This document shows positions 1 to 8,858 of a DNA stretch of 24,844 bases, piece by piece. The notes below the pieces were generated by a model. It saw only the letters and a program-made list of their open reading frames with translations. It searched no databases and was not told the origin of the DNA. Source of the stretch: Chara braunii. Taxonomy: Eukaryota > Streptophyta > Charophyceae > Charales > Characeae. The first letter of the stretch is position 1. Each line of letters begins with the position of its first letter. The stretch is from NCBI GenBank assembly GCA_003427395.1, contig BFEA01000056.1, positions 3,085,987 through 3,110,830 on the forward strand. The letters run 5' to 3'. The position numbers were made by a program, and so were the translations under genes.

Positions 1-120
1 CCCCCACTCTCAGACTAGGTTCTTTCTCTTCTGAAATCCTGCAGTCAATCAGAAGTGTGATGGATCTAGTTACTGGAGGAGGGTCTAACCCTGCTTCAGA
101 CTTTGTGGAACTGATTCCTG

Positions 121-424
121 GTTAGGACCACTGGGGAACTCCGTTGTGCGTTAGACACGAGCAGGGGTAGAACCATTGGTTTCTAACATGATCAATGGCT
201 TCCTACGAGTGTCACTGATTTGAAACAGGATTAAATATGACTGTGAATTAGTGCCCTGTGTTAAATCAGTTGGGCACTTGGTTAGGAATATCGGCTAACT
301 TCGTAGATCGTTTAGACACGAGCGTGGGCAGAACCATTGTGTTTTCTAACATGATCGATGGCTTTCCTGCGATTTTCACTGATATGGAAGAGGATGAATT
401 ATGACTGAGAATTAGTGACCTGTG
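121..424. repeat. Imperfect tandem duplication, period about 160 bp
   Basis: Copies begin near 121 and 281. Both run gttagga... then ttagacacgagc..., gaaccattg, tctaacatgatc.atggct and gaattagtg.cctgtg. They differ by scattered substitutions and small indels, so the duplication is old. No open frame spans it. Confidence 0.8.
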
Positions 425-734
425 CCCTCAGATGTCTTTAACAGACCGAATATCTTCACCAGCAATATGGCAACCAGAGTCAGCTAGCTCAGGTTTGTCA
501 GGTATGGCAGGTTTTCTTTGGCACTGTCAACATGACTCAGCAGGCTTACTGGTAAGGGGGAAATGCAGCCCGTCAAGGCGCAATTTTGTCTCTTGAGTTA
601 CCCAGGTAAGCTGCCTCGATGCATAGAGAAAACTTCACGGAGAAAGCGTGACAAGGGAACAGATCAGGGCAAGCTGATGTTCCCAGACCTGCAGATGTCA
701 AGAATACATCTTGTAGTGGGGAGGTATTGTGTTC
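425..734. other. Unassigned spacer
   Basis: I see no gene, RNA or element here. A 62-codon open frame on the plus strand at 563-751 has no recognisable motif and is of a length expected by chance. Confidence 0.4.
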
Positions 735-895
735 GTAGTGTGCAATCGTGATTTTGCGTGAACATAATGGTGCTCAGCCTTTGAAATGACCAATCCTGGT
801 GGCCAGTGGAATACCAGATATATGGCTGCTAGCGTGCAAACTTGGTGCGTAGTGGAATACCAGATATCTGGCTGGTAGTGTGCAATCTTGGTGTT
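735..895. repeat. Short tandem repeats sharing a gtgtgcaatc core
   Basis: Two adjacent units begin agtggaataccagatat at 805 and 851, period 46 bp. A related core, gtagtgtgcaatc followed by gtgaa and an atgg..tgagcc-like string, occurs at 735 and again at 875. This suggests local duplication and shuffling of one short sequence. Confidence 0.75.
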
Positions 896-1410
896 CTGTG
901 AATGAAAATGGCGGTGAGCCGTTCACATGATCACATGGACAGAAAGGCGAACTGAAATGCCAGGCCAAGCTGGCATTCTGTTGGGCATAGTTTGCTGTAC
1001 CCAGGCCTCCAGGATGTGCAGATGGTCTTCCACCTGTTGGTGCACTTTATGCCTGTCACTCTGTGGCCCAGTGAAATGTTTAGGCCTCTTGCAAACACGC
1101 AGATTGGCACTCCCTGAGCCTTGGGTGATGTCCCGCAGTCCCCAGTCGGATCTGTCCAACTGCATCTAGTGACCTTGTGGGATTTTTTACCAGGCCATTA
1201 ACAAATGTACTGGGCTCACTCTACTGCACTCTATCAAATCTGGGCACTGTTACAGGACTGATGACTATAGCAGTCCATAGCTGTATGCGAACTCTGCCAC
1301 TGACAACTCTTTAGCTGCAGGACATGAACCTCTACGGCAGGCTGACTAGCAGCTGCTTGAGAACATCTGTACCTGCAACTGACAACGCTTCTACCTCCAG
1401 GTCCTGGACT
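896..1410. other. Unassigned spacer
   Basis: Open frames of about 80 codons occur on both strands at 923-1169 and overlap almost completely, so neither can be taken as coding. No domain, splice structure or element was recognised. Confidence 0.4.
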
Positions 1411-1466
1411 TGACCTGTCCGGCAAGGTGACTGGCACCTGACCTGTCAGGCAAGCTGACGGGCACC
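1411..1466. repeat. 28-bp tandem duplication
   Basis: Two units at 1411-1438 and 1439-1466, both reading tgacctgtc.ggcaag.tga followed by c.ggcacc. A looser, older set of ctgcttga.aa.gtctgta strings lies on either side. Confidence 0.8.
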
Positions 1467-1590
1467 TGCTTGACAATGTCTGTAAACAACATGGAAATTA
1501 TCCCCACAAACGTAGAAAATATGGAACGTAAGTTTGGGTGATCTGTGCAATGCGCCAGAAGAAAGTTCAGTTTCAGGGCTGCTGGCAAGT

Positions 1591-1690
1591 TTAAACCACC
1601 AGTACAGCTGGGCCTGGCGGCGCCAAGCTTTGCCGAACCAACAGCGGCACACTTTTCTTCTGTTTTGGCTGGTGGCGCAAGCCGCTGTGG
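1591..1690 (+). mobile_element. Partial copy A of the TTAA-flanked small element
   Basis: It starts with TTAA followed by ACCACCAGTAC. The sequence then contains gccaagctttgcc and, further on, gttttggctgg. The copy at 7466-7667 has the same strings in the same order. No matching right terminus with TTAA was found downstream, so this copy is truncated or its right end has decayed. Confidence 0.55.
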
Positions 1691-1750
1691 TCCAGTAGCT
1701 CGAGCCTCTGAGATCTTAGGAGTAGGCCATCAAAAATCTTGCAATGCCGG

Positions 1751-1834
1751 GGCTGTGTAGTGACGTTCTGAGACAGGCCGTGAATCTAGGCTGTGTAGTG
1801 ACGTTCTGAGACAGGCCGTGAATCTAGGCTGTGC
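1751..1834. repeat. Perfect 38-bp tandem duplication plus partial third unit
   Basis: Units at 1751-1788 and 1789-1826 are identical over all 38 bases. A third begins ggctgtg at 1827 and then diverges. Perfect identity suggests a recent event. Confidence 0.9.
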
Positions 1835-2891
1835 GCTGACAAGTGAACTGGCTAATGGCCCAGATCTGCAGCGGGTCCTAAAATTTTGTGGTTGGCTGCA
1901 ATTCTAGACTGGCTACTGCTGCACGAGTCTGATTCTACGCTGGTCTTAAATCTGTGTTTGGCCTGCCCATCAGGGCTGTCTGCTTATGAACAGTGCAGAT
2001 CGTCCGAGTGGGTGTAGTGCCAATGACGGTCCGTCACACAGGCAATTTCTAAAATGTGCAACGCGGAATGTTCAAATCAGAACTCTCTTGCACCACATGA
2101 CCGTGTCTGCACTGCAGAGTGGATGCTCTGGTTCAAGTTAATGGTCTTGAGATATCATTGTGGAGCTGACTGGCCCCATGTAATTCAGAATTATTTTATT
2201 TCCTTCATCGAGTTCGTCTGGTTTCTAACTCGGGTCTTTTCTCCAACAGTTCATGGTTGTACCAACTGAGCTATCCCTGTTGGTTGCTGCAGCTCTCTTA
2301 TCTGCGCGGGTTGCAAAATTTACTCTGGTGGTGCTGCCATATATTGCACACATGCTGCCTAAATAAGATCTGAGTTATGCGTGGTTAGGCGGCAAGAGGA
2401 GGTTGTAGCATTGAGGATCGCTTAGCATTGGAAACTGTACGGCACTGCCAGTGGTTTGCATAGACGGACCAGTGGAAGGGGTAGGACTAGGAGAAGGTCG
2501 TTTGCAAATGCTGCATGAACGTGGAGGTGGAAAGGGGAGGCGAACGGTTCTTGATTATTAGGGCCCTCTTAATTGTTTATAATAGGTTTGTTCTTTTTCC
2601 TTGAATAGCAGTGGAAGCGGCAACAACGTCGAGGAACATGGGGTGGCGGAGATAGAGTAGGGAGTGTTGGACTTAGAGGCAGAAGCGATCATAGTATTAG
2701 AGCCTGGAGAAGCAGAGTGATTGCACTTTTTTGTTCTCTATGGTCATGGGTACCGGCAGAGGAGGGTGAGTAATGTAAGTGGAGGAGCAAGGAAAATATG
2801 GACCAGGTCTCTTTCTTTAATATTGATGCATTTTGATTTTGGAATATGATACTAGAATGTGGGGGATTAATAGGAGAGAGGCAGTCGGGGA
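1835..2891. other. Unassigned 1-kb spacer
   Basis: No recognised gene or element. Open frames are short and without motifs. The segment from about 2385 to 2800 is purine-biased on the plus strand but has no clear repeat. Confidence 0.35.
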
Positions 2892-3191
2892 ATGGAAAAT
2901 GCGACGGATGGCTTGCATAGGACTCTCTTTCATGATATTCTCGAGAGAATGAAACCGTATTTAAGAAAGAACCTGCAACTCAAAAATCACTGTTCCCTAT
3001 TTCAGAGTCTTGATACCACAGGCATGTCGTTTGTTCCTATTGTGTTGAAAGCCGTGGCTTATGTTTCTTGGGTGTCTAATAAATTAGACCCAAAGAGAAA
3101 GGTGCGGAGCAGTGAAACACCAGGATTTGTGAGGTGGCGGGGGCTGTCTGATAGAAAGAAGGCGAAGGTCGAAATGCTTCAATACGTTTGA
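2892..3191 (+). CDS. Hypothetical 99-aa open frame, doubtful
   Basis: This ATG-to-stop frame encodes a mixed-composition, non-repetitive peptide with a basic C-terminal half rich in Arg and Lys. I recognise no domain, signal peptide or membrane segment. It is one of the few frames in the left 6 kb not built from a simple repeat and without an equally long overlapping frame on the other strand. There is no supporting promoter, splice or neighbouring-gene evidence. A frame of this length can arise by chance in 25 kb, so treat it as unproven. It could also be a remnant of a decayed element. Confidence 0.15.
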   Translation: MENATDGLHRTLFHDILERMKPYLRKNLQLKNHCSLFQSLDTTGMSFVPIVLKAVAYVSWVSNKLDPKRKVRSSETPGFVRWRGLSDRKKAKVEMLQYV

Positions 3192-3881
3192 CCACCAAGT
3201 AGTGGTGTGTATTCTTCATAAGTAGCTGGGTTACCAGTCGTGCCTGGGAGGGGGTTTATGCAGGTCGTGCGGATGCAGAGCCTTCAATTGGGTGGCAGAG
3301 GTGGCACTTGGCATATACAAGGGTTCAGCCTCCTGATGAGTTGGTGAAACTCCGACGAAGCAGTTTGTCACAGCCCCTCATTGTAGTCCACTTCTCCCTC
3401 TCTGCCTATGGTTTACCGGACATTCTTTTTGGCGATATATAAACAGGTAAATATATACATATCGTAACATATGTATATTATATACCGAAGGCCAGCAGTA
3501 CATATGACTGTATGCCTGATTTGCTAGTCTAGACCACGGGTTCAGCGGTGTGGTCCACTCAGGGCTGCAGGCGTTCCAAACAGAAAACCACCTAACACAA
3601 CGCACCCTCGATAGGACTGTATCCGGCAGGATTTGTCGGTGTCGTGTTTGTGGGAAAATGGGTCATATTAGCCACACAAAAATGTTAGACTTTTTAAGGC
3701 AGTCTTTGCTAGAGAATTTTGAATGCGAGGTGACCCTTTGAACTTCTATTCAGACCAGTCAGGAGGGGAGCAAGTAGTGACATGTAGTCATCTCTATCTT
3801 GCTCCCCATCGTGGAAGTTGGCGATGAAGTGGTGATGCTCCTATATGTATGCTCATGCGGTTGCATGTGCGTGCAGAAAAG

Positions 3882-3884
<3 letters not shown>
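3192..3884. other. Unassigned spacer with AT-rich patch
   Basis: Positions 3435-3485 form an AT-rich patch with partial palindromes around tatatacatat and catatgtatat. Nothing else was recognised. Confidence 0.4.

Positions 3885-3947
<63 letters not shown>
3885..3947. repeat. (GA)n microsatellite, 63 bp
   Basis: Uninterrupted GA dinucleotides, about 31 units. Open frames crossing it translate to Arg-Glu or Ser-Leu repeats and are artefacts. Confidence 0.98.
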
Positions 3948-3950
<3 letters not shown>

Positions 3951-5326
3951 CTAGTGTGGGTAATGGCCAGGTTGGTGTGGGTGAGCTCTTTTGCAGGTTC
4001 GGGCTTGGGAAATAACCAACAGATAGAGTTCTTTGTTAGGTACAACTCTGGAAATTGTTTTGAAAGCAGGTATGGTCTGGATAAAGTTGGAGAATTTTTT
4101 GTTTTTTGGATGAGGTCTGGGCGGTAAGGTAGATAAGGTTCGAGAGCTCTGCACAGCTGGCCACCTGCCTGGAGTACCCCGGGCATGAAAAAACCCTGCC
4201 TTTTTTTATATCTCGGCTATGGGGCATCTCTGTGCCCACCCGGCCCTACTGGGATGCAGGCTCGCCTTTGTCTTTCAAGTGTCCCTTAGACGTGAGCTGT
4301 ACCAGTCAAGTACACGGACGTACAAGCCATCCATGTGCATATGTGCAGTGCATGCCATTCTTTGAGAGTAGTGTTTGCTTGTCAACTATCGAACGAACCA
4401 AGTAGCGGACGAAATTCTTGGCAGTGAGGAAAAGGTTAGCAGAAGGCAAGTCCCTTAACAGATTGGATCTATGAGTGTGGTTGGCAAGGTCGCTGCATCA
4501 AGTAACTGAATGGGCATCATGCGCCCCCAACATTGCCAAGTCACGTTTTTGGCCTGGTCGCATGGTTTTGGACATGAGGAGCACACACGGAGAGGGAGTG
4601 AGAGAGAGAGATTAAGGTTGGTAAGGTGCCCCCCTCCCTCCCTCTGAGCCCTTGCCCAAGCCATGGCCCCTTCAGCATTGTGTCCTCCCCAGCAATCTCT
4701 TGCACATCACTGTGACAATCGGGGAGGACAAGGGGGGAGGAGGAGGGGGAGGTCAACTGACCTGGAATCACCGGCGGGGTGATGGCACTTTTTTTTTTTT
4801 TTATGAGAACTTTTTATTCCACTGCACTATGGAACAAGAAGGGCAATCGAGGGATGGGAAGGAAAGGGGCTCCGGACAGACGGGAACAAAAAAATTGCCA
4901 GCGCGTTAATTGTTGTTTTGGAGGCACTCGGGACCATGCTCAATCCATTAGGCCATTGGCGGGGTCTGAAAAGGCCCTGGATAAAACAGCGCCACGACAC
5001 CTGCACATCGACAGGCAACTGGGCGGCTCCGCCGGCCGTTGTGCTGGCATTAGCCTAGATAAGAAGATGCAATATGAAAAATTCATGACTGTAAATCGAC
5101 GACACGTGTATAAGATAAAGTGGCCTTAGGCTAAACAGACTCATGTGCCTGCATAGACAACCCAGCAAAAGACTCAAAACAGAACCAGCATGTATGAGCA
5201 CAGTCGAAGCAGAATTACAAGGTCCAGATGACACCAAACAAGAACACACTAACACTGAAGTCTCTTTATAAAGACAGTGCAACTTCTTGCCTCCGCTCAT
5301 CAGTATAACCAGAATGTAGCTGCTCT
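3948..5326. other. Unassigned spacer with short simple repeats
   Basis: It contains a short GA patch at 4589-4611, C/T and G-rich patches at 4630-4645 and 4730-4752, and a T run at 4790-4802. A 9-bp inverted repeat (gtcctcccc at 4682, ggggaggac at 4722) links two of the patches. No gene was recognised. Confidence 0.4.
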
Positions 5327-5396
5327 TCTATGATGTGACCGCCTAGACTACTACTACTCTCTCTATAATGTGACCGCCTAGCCTACTCTCTCTCTC
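5327..5396. repeat. 35-bp imperfect tandem duplication
   Basis: Units begin at 5327 and 5362, both tctat.atgtgaccgcctag followed by .ctact, and run into a CT-rich tail. Confidence 0.75.
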
Positions 5397-5897
5397 ACTC
5401 TCTTCTCTCTCAATGTCCACTCTCCTCTCGCCTAACAATGCTGGAGAGTCGAGACCACCACGAGTATCAGATAGGTGATCGTAGGCACCAGTCATTCTAT
5501 TCTTTTTTTAAAGAACCGAAGATAGGCTTGCCAATAAAAAGAAAAAACTTAACAAAAAGATTCCTCGTTGCTAATCTGTGGTGAAGCTATGAACAGACGA
5601 GTAATCCCACACGAACAAAAAAAGTAACTAAAAGACTCCATGGCCAAGTAAGGTCGCCTGTTCCCACCACCATCCTTCTCCTTTGATCACTCGAGGTCCA
5701 GTACCACCCTTCTTCCACCTCAGTGTGGCTATGGATGCAGCTGAGCAGAGCAGCTACCTCGTGGTTGCTGCTGTTCAATATCCTTGTCAGTGAGCACTGG
5801 GCTGACTGCGTGTGCGTATAGCAGCGCTAGCAAGCTGCCAGTGCCTCAGAATGTGTAGAATGCGCTGCCGCCTCCTTCCTTTTGTTGTTTCCTGGAG
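5397..5897. other. Unassigned spacer
   Basis: CT-rich at its left edge. No open frame with recognisable motifs, no element boundary and no RNA gene seen. Confidence 0.4.
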
Positions 5898-6213
5898 CCC
5901 ACGACTGCCAAGCTGGGACCGGGCTCTTCCCTGTCTGACGGCCTTGTGGACTGAGCACCAACTAATTGGGAGGCTTGGCCTGCTGGTCAGTTGGAGAGGC
6001 TGTGCCCAGCCTTCCTTCCAATTGCCTTACGCCACCCTTACTTAGGGCTGGCAGACCCACGACTGCCAAGCTGGGACCGGGCTCTTCCCTGTCTGACGGC
6101 CTTGTGGACTGAGCACCAACTAATTGGGAAGCTTGGCCTGCTGGTCAGTTGGAGAGGCTGTGCCCAGCCTTCCTTCCAATTGCCTTATGCCACCCTTACT
6201 TAGGGCTGGCAGA
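5898..6213. repeat. 158-bp tandem duplication, nearly identical copies
   Basis: Copies at 5898-6055 and 6056-6213 begin cccacgactgccaagctggg and end gggctggcaga. I see two differences between them (gggagg/gggaag and ttacgc/ttatgc). 158 is not a multiple of three, so the similar peptides on the plus strand come from frame-shifted re-entry and not from a coding repeat. A third unit starts only as ccc at 6214. Confidence 0.95.
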
Positions 6214-6339
6214 CCCGTCTTTTTGCCTGCGTTGGGCTTCACTTAGGGCCAGGATTGGATTTTCTCGGCGGCGCATGTTGGAGGCCTGCAGAGCCCTGGA
6301 GCCCTGCATTCCTACCCCCTTTGGTTTGAAGCCCTCTTC

Positions 6340-6592
6340 AGAACCCTCGATCGTACCGTTGCTCCTCTTTTCGAGCCCTCTCGATATGCCAAACCGGTTG
6401 TGGTGCAGTATTCGTCAGTTCATCCCTAGTAAACCACCAATCTTCCTTGGGATCTAAGTGACCTTTAATGGCCACTTTGAACTGCATCTGCGGCTCCAGC
6501 GGTCTTCTTGTGCCCAGCTGGTTTCTGCACAGGCAGTACTTGATCCTCCACAATACGGTTGATGTAGGCCTGTCCTCCTATCATGCTTTGGG
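6340..6592 (-). pseudogene. Ty3-0 chromodomain-like C-terminal tail
   Basis: After the integrase GPW/VFHTS module a frame reads INRIVEDQVLPVQ. A second frame then continues with FKVAIKGHLDPKEDWWFTRDEL. The pattern (hydrophobic-V-K-x-K-G, acidic stretch, then DxWFTxxxL) matches the position and shape of a chromodomain, which in chromoviruses guides integration to marked chromatin. Ty3-1 has a related tail at 10831-11040. The frameshift between the halves shows decay. The chromodomain assignment is by position and residue pattern only. Confidence 0.6.
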
Positions 6593-7820
6593 GCGGCATT
6601 ATCCTCTGGGAAGGGAACTGATCACAATCTGAAAGAGGCACGAGTTGGATGTGTGGAAAACAGGGTAAACAAGGAGGTTCGGTGGGACATCCATCAGGTA
6701 AGAAGGGCCATCAGGATCATTCGCTACAATGTCTACGACAGTCCATGGACCAGAATACTACGTGGTCAACTTCCGTGATATGTTGCATTTCGGCATGAAT
6801 TGCGATGGTATTCTAACTGAAACATTGCTAGTATTTGCTACTCTTCTGTGCCTATTTTCTGAGTCTATCATTGGCCGTTGAGCTTTCGGTAGATGTTATA
6901 CTGTCTGTTCCATCATGATCTCGTACTCAAGGGCATACTCAATTGTCCCAAGTTCTGATTGCTGTTTGGCATCTGGGAACAAGAAGTGCAGGGGAGTCCT
7001 TGGCTTCCAGCCCGAATGCATTTGATTAGGTGTTCGGCCTGTGGCTGAATCGATCGCACTGTTTTACAGCCCAGCTACTTTTGGCAGTTTGACGCCCTAG
7101 TCTGGCTGACCATGAGAAATGTAGTGCCTCAAAAGCTGCTGCACTTGTGGGTTCATCTGTTTAGTCCATACAGCGGGGTACGTTATATTCAGGGTGAACC
7201 TTAGCTTTGCAGCCAGATTCTGCCACTTTTGACTTGTGAACCTGACATCTCTGTCATTAACAACGCTTTTCGGTTATCCATAGACTTCATTCCAGTGATC
7301 GGCAAATTTAATGATTACTAATTCTGTCTTGGCAGTTGCTGGTAGAGGTATAAATCATGTGAGTCCAGAAATCTTTCAATAATGACCAGTCTTTGTGCTG
7401 GCCGCCAGCATGTTGATGAAGTCCATGGAAGTGATCAACCTGGTCCCTCAGGTATGGGAAGTGGCTTAACCCACCAGTACATTCGGGCATCTTTCGAAGT
7501 GGATTGCCGTGGTGTGCCAAGCTTTGCCAATACTCCAGCGTAGTGTTTTTGTTTTTGTTTTGGCTGGCACCACCATTCATTTTCGTTCGGTTGCCCCGTG
7601 TCCTAAATTTTTGGAGAGACTCAATCATGATTCTGAAGTTGGCTAGGGCCATGTAATGGTGGTTTAACTACACCTAAAGGGGCCTGAGTCTTAGGTTTGC
7701 TCCTTTGAAAAACCTGGAAAGGCTTTACATAGATCTGAGCATCCCTATTCATACCAGGCTACCAGAACTGCTGCAACAAGTTTGTTTTAAGTTTTCCTAA
7801 CCCAAAGTGATCTGCCGCAC
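6593..7820 (-). pseudogene. Ty3-0 integrase remnant
   Basis: Near 7800-7664 is a degraded zinc-binding domain: DHFGLGKLK, then WPGMNRDAQIYV, then QRSKPKTQAPLG. The two cysteines of the usual CxxC are replaced by phenylalanine (FQVF). After the 194-bp insertion the core resumes with SMDFI (Asp codon 7421-7423) and VNDRDVRFTS (Asp codon 7253-7255), about 56 residues apart as in Ty3 integrases. The third catalytic residue is missing: the helix that normally carries Glu reads NPQVQQLL. A SATGRTPNQM motif and a C-terminal region with ISRKL, YSGPWTVVD and VPPNLLVYPVFHTS follow. Stops replace expected residues in at least four places. Confidence 0.88.
7466..7667. mobile_element. TTAA-flanked 194-bp element, copy B (both ends)
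   Basis: The element occupies 7470-7663 between TTAA at 7466-7469 and TTAA at 7664-7667. Its ends are inverted: left CCACCAGTACAT, right (reverse complement) CCACCATTACAT, 11 of 12 bases identical. Removing the element and one TTAA rejoins the Ty3-0 integrase frame without loss, giving the expected GVVKPLPIPEG linker between zinc-binding and core domains. This supports a true insertion with a 4-bp TTAA duplication. There is no coding capacity. TTAA targeting is known from piggyBac-type transposases, but the ends do not look like canonical piggyBac termini. Confidence 0.85.
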
Positions 7821-8095
7821 CATGGCATTCCCCTGGAAAAAGGTCCCTAAGGGATTTACTTTGGGCGCACAGAGTCTCACTACCCAGTCCTCACTGAGAA
7901 ACAGCAGTCCTTTACCATCCCAATATGATCCTATAGCCCTGCAGTCACCTTTCTATCTTGTGTTTTTAGCATGCTTGCAGCGCACTTCTGTGGTGCTTCG
8001 TGCGGTGCTCGTGCGCCATTCGCCATGCGCAAATTAGTGATGCACTCAATTTTTTTTATATTTTTTTTTTTGGGGGGGGGGTGTTTACAGGGGGG

Positions 8096-8111
<16 letters not shown>

Positions 8112-8175
<64 letters not shown>
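8112..8175. repeat. (AG)n microsatellite, 64 bp
   Basis: 32 uninterrupted AG units inside the hAT-like element. It is preceded by T and G runs (8050-8092) and a TA-rich stretch (8095-8108). Confidence 0.98.
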
Positions 8176-8176
<1 letters not shown>

Positions 8177-8277
8177 AACGGATTAGAGGGCCTATGCAGG
8201 TAATCTGAAGGGTCCTCGCAGCAATTCAGCGCAGACCCTCCACCAAAATCGAGGAAGGCAGTGAAAATGAAGTGAAG

Positions 8278-8360
8278 CACGAGCTGGCCAAATATAGACT
8301 CAGGAATCGAATTCAGGTCTGTGTTTCAGCAGTTATGGGTTGCTCGCTTAGCTAGGCCTT
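8278..8360 (-). other. tRNA-Met-like pseudogene or SINE-like pol III promoter
   Basis: On the minus strand an A-box-like TAGCTAAGCGAG (8354-8343) matches the consensus TRGCNNAGYNGG at 11 of 12 positions. A B-box-like AATTCGATTCC lies at 8313-8303, about 30 bp downstream as in tRNAs. Between them a possible anticodon stem carries CCCATAA, with CAT at the anticodon place. The T stem and acceptor stem do not pair, so this is not a working tRNA. It is more likely a tRNA-derived fragment. A related copy lies inverted at 8557-8622. Confidence 0.45.
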
Positions 8361-8401
8361 GTTGGTCTCTGCACGTGATTCTCAGGGCTTGGCTGCGCAC
8401 T

Positions 8402-8493
8402 ACTCACCAAATGTGCAAAATTAGAATGAGTCTTCTGCTAGAACGTGGAATAATACACCGCCATATGTTTTGTCTTTTGTACATGTGGTGAGT
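8402..8493. mobile_element. 92-bp ACTCACC/GGTGAGT element, copy 1
   Basis: Ends are inverted: ACTCACCAAATGT at the left and ACTCACCACATGT at the right (reverse complement). It aligns without gaps to 20691-20782 over all 92 bases, with 16 differences by my count. No target duplication is obvious. It is too short to encode anything and lies in the loop of the hAT-like element. Confidence 0.7.
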
Positions 8494-8556
8494 AGAGGCC
8501 CTTAGGGCCACTGCACGCATTCCTAAGAAAAGAAAAACGACAAAAAAGAGAATTAG

Positions 8557-8622
8557 TGACCCATAACCTTGATGCACAGGCCTGGATTCGAATGCAGATT
8601 ATATATTCTTGGCCCACGCATA
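8557..8622 (+). other. Inverted partner of the tRNA-Met-like sequence
   Basis: It shares ACCCATAAC, CACAG.CCTG.ATTCGA, TATATT and TTGGCC in order with the minus strand of 8278-8342, giving a roughly 65-bp inverted repeat with a loop of about 215 bp. It keeps the CCCATAA anticodon-like loop and a B-box-like GATTCGAATGC, but no good A box. Confidence 0.6.
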
Positions 8623-8771
8623 CAAACTGGAAGTCTAAAGTCTATCTCTGCTCCACATGGGGTCCTAGCTAATTTGCTGTAGGGGCCCTTCAGAAAAGAG
8701 ACTGGACACAATTAGGACATGCACACCATGTGCCCACAGTTTTGGGGTATGGCGAGGCCCCGACTTTTTCC

Positions 8772-8802
8772 CCCCTCGCTTCTGATTTTTAGAAGCGAGG
8801 GG
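8772..8802. other. Perfect 12-bp stem hairpin
   Basis: ccccctcgcttct-type left arm (8772-8783), 7-base loop gattttt, and exact complement agaagcgagggg (8791-8802). GC-rich and uninterrupted, inside the hAT-like element. Confidence 0.9.
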
Positions 8803-8832
8803 CATGTTTGGCAACCCCACCCTGTCCTTTCC

Positions 8833-8858
8833 TTTTTTTTTTTTTTTTTTTTTTTTTT
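8833..8858. repeat. Poly-T run, 26 bp
   Basis: 26 consecutive T just inside the right terminal inverted repeat of the hAT-like element. Confidence 0.97.

Noticed and set aside
3550-3741. Plus-strand 63-aa frame with CRVCGKMGH, resembling a zinc knuckle
   Set aside because: The final Cys of CX2CX4HX4C is absent and no gag or pol context lies nearby; probably chance.
3849-4186. Open frames encoding Arg-Glu and Ser-Leu repeats
   Set aside because: They are translations of the GA microsatellite at 3885-3947 on both strands. The same holds for 7971-8280 and 21434-21957.
4682-4730. Short inverted repeat gtcctcccc/ggggaggac as a terminator or hairpin
   Set aside because: Nine bases with a 31-base loop in a simple-sequence C/G-rich setting; expected by chance.
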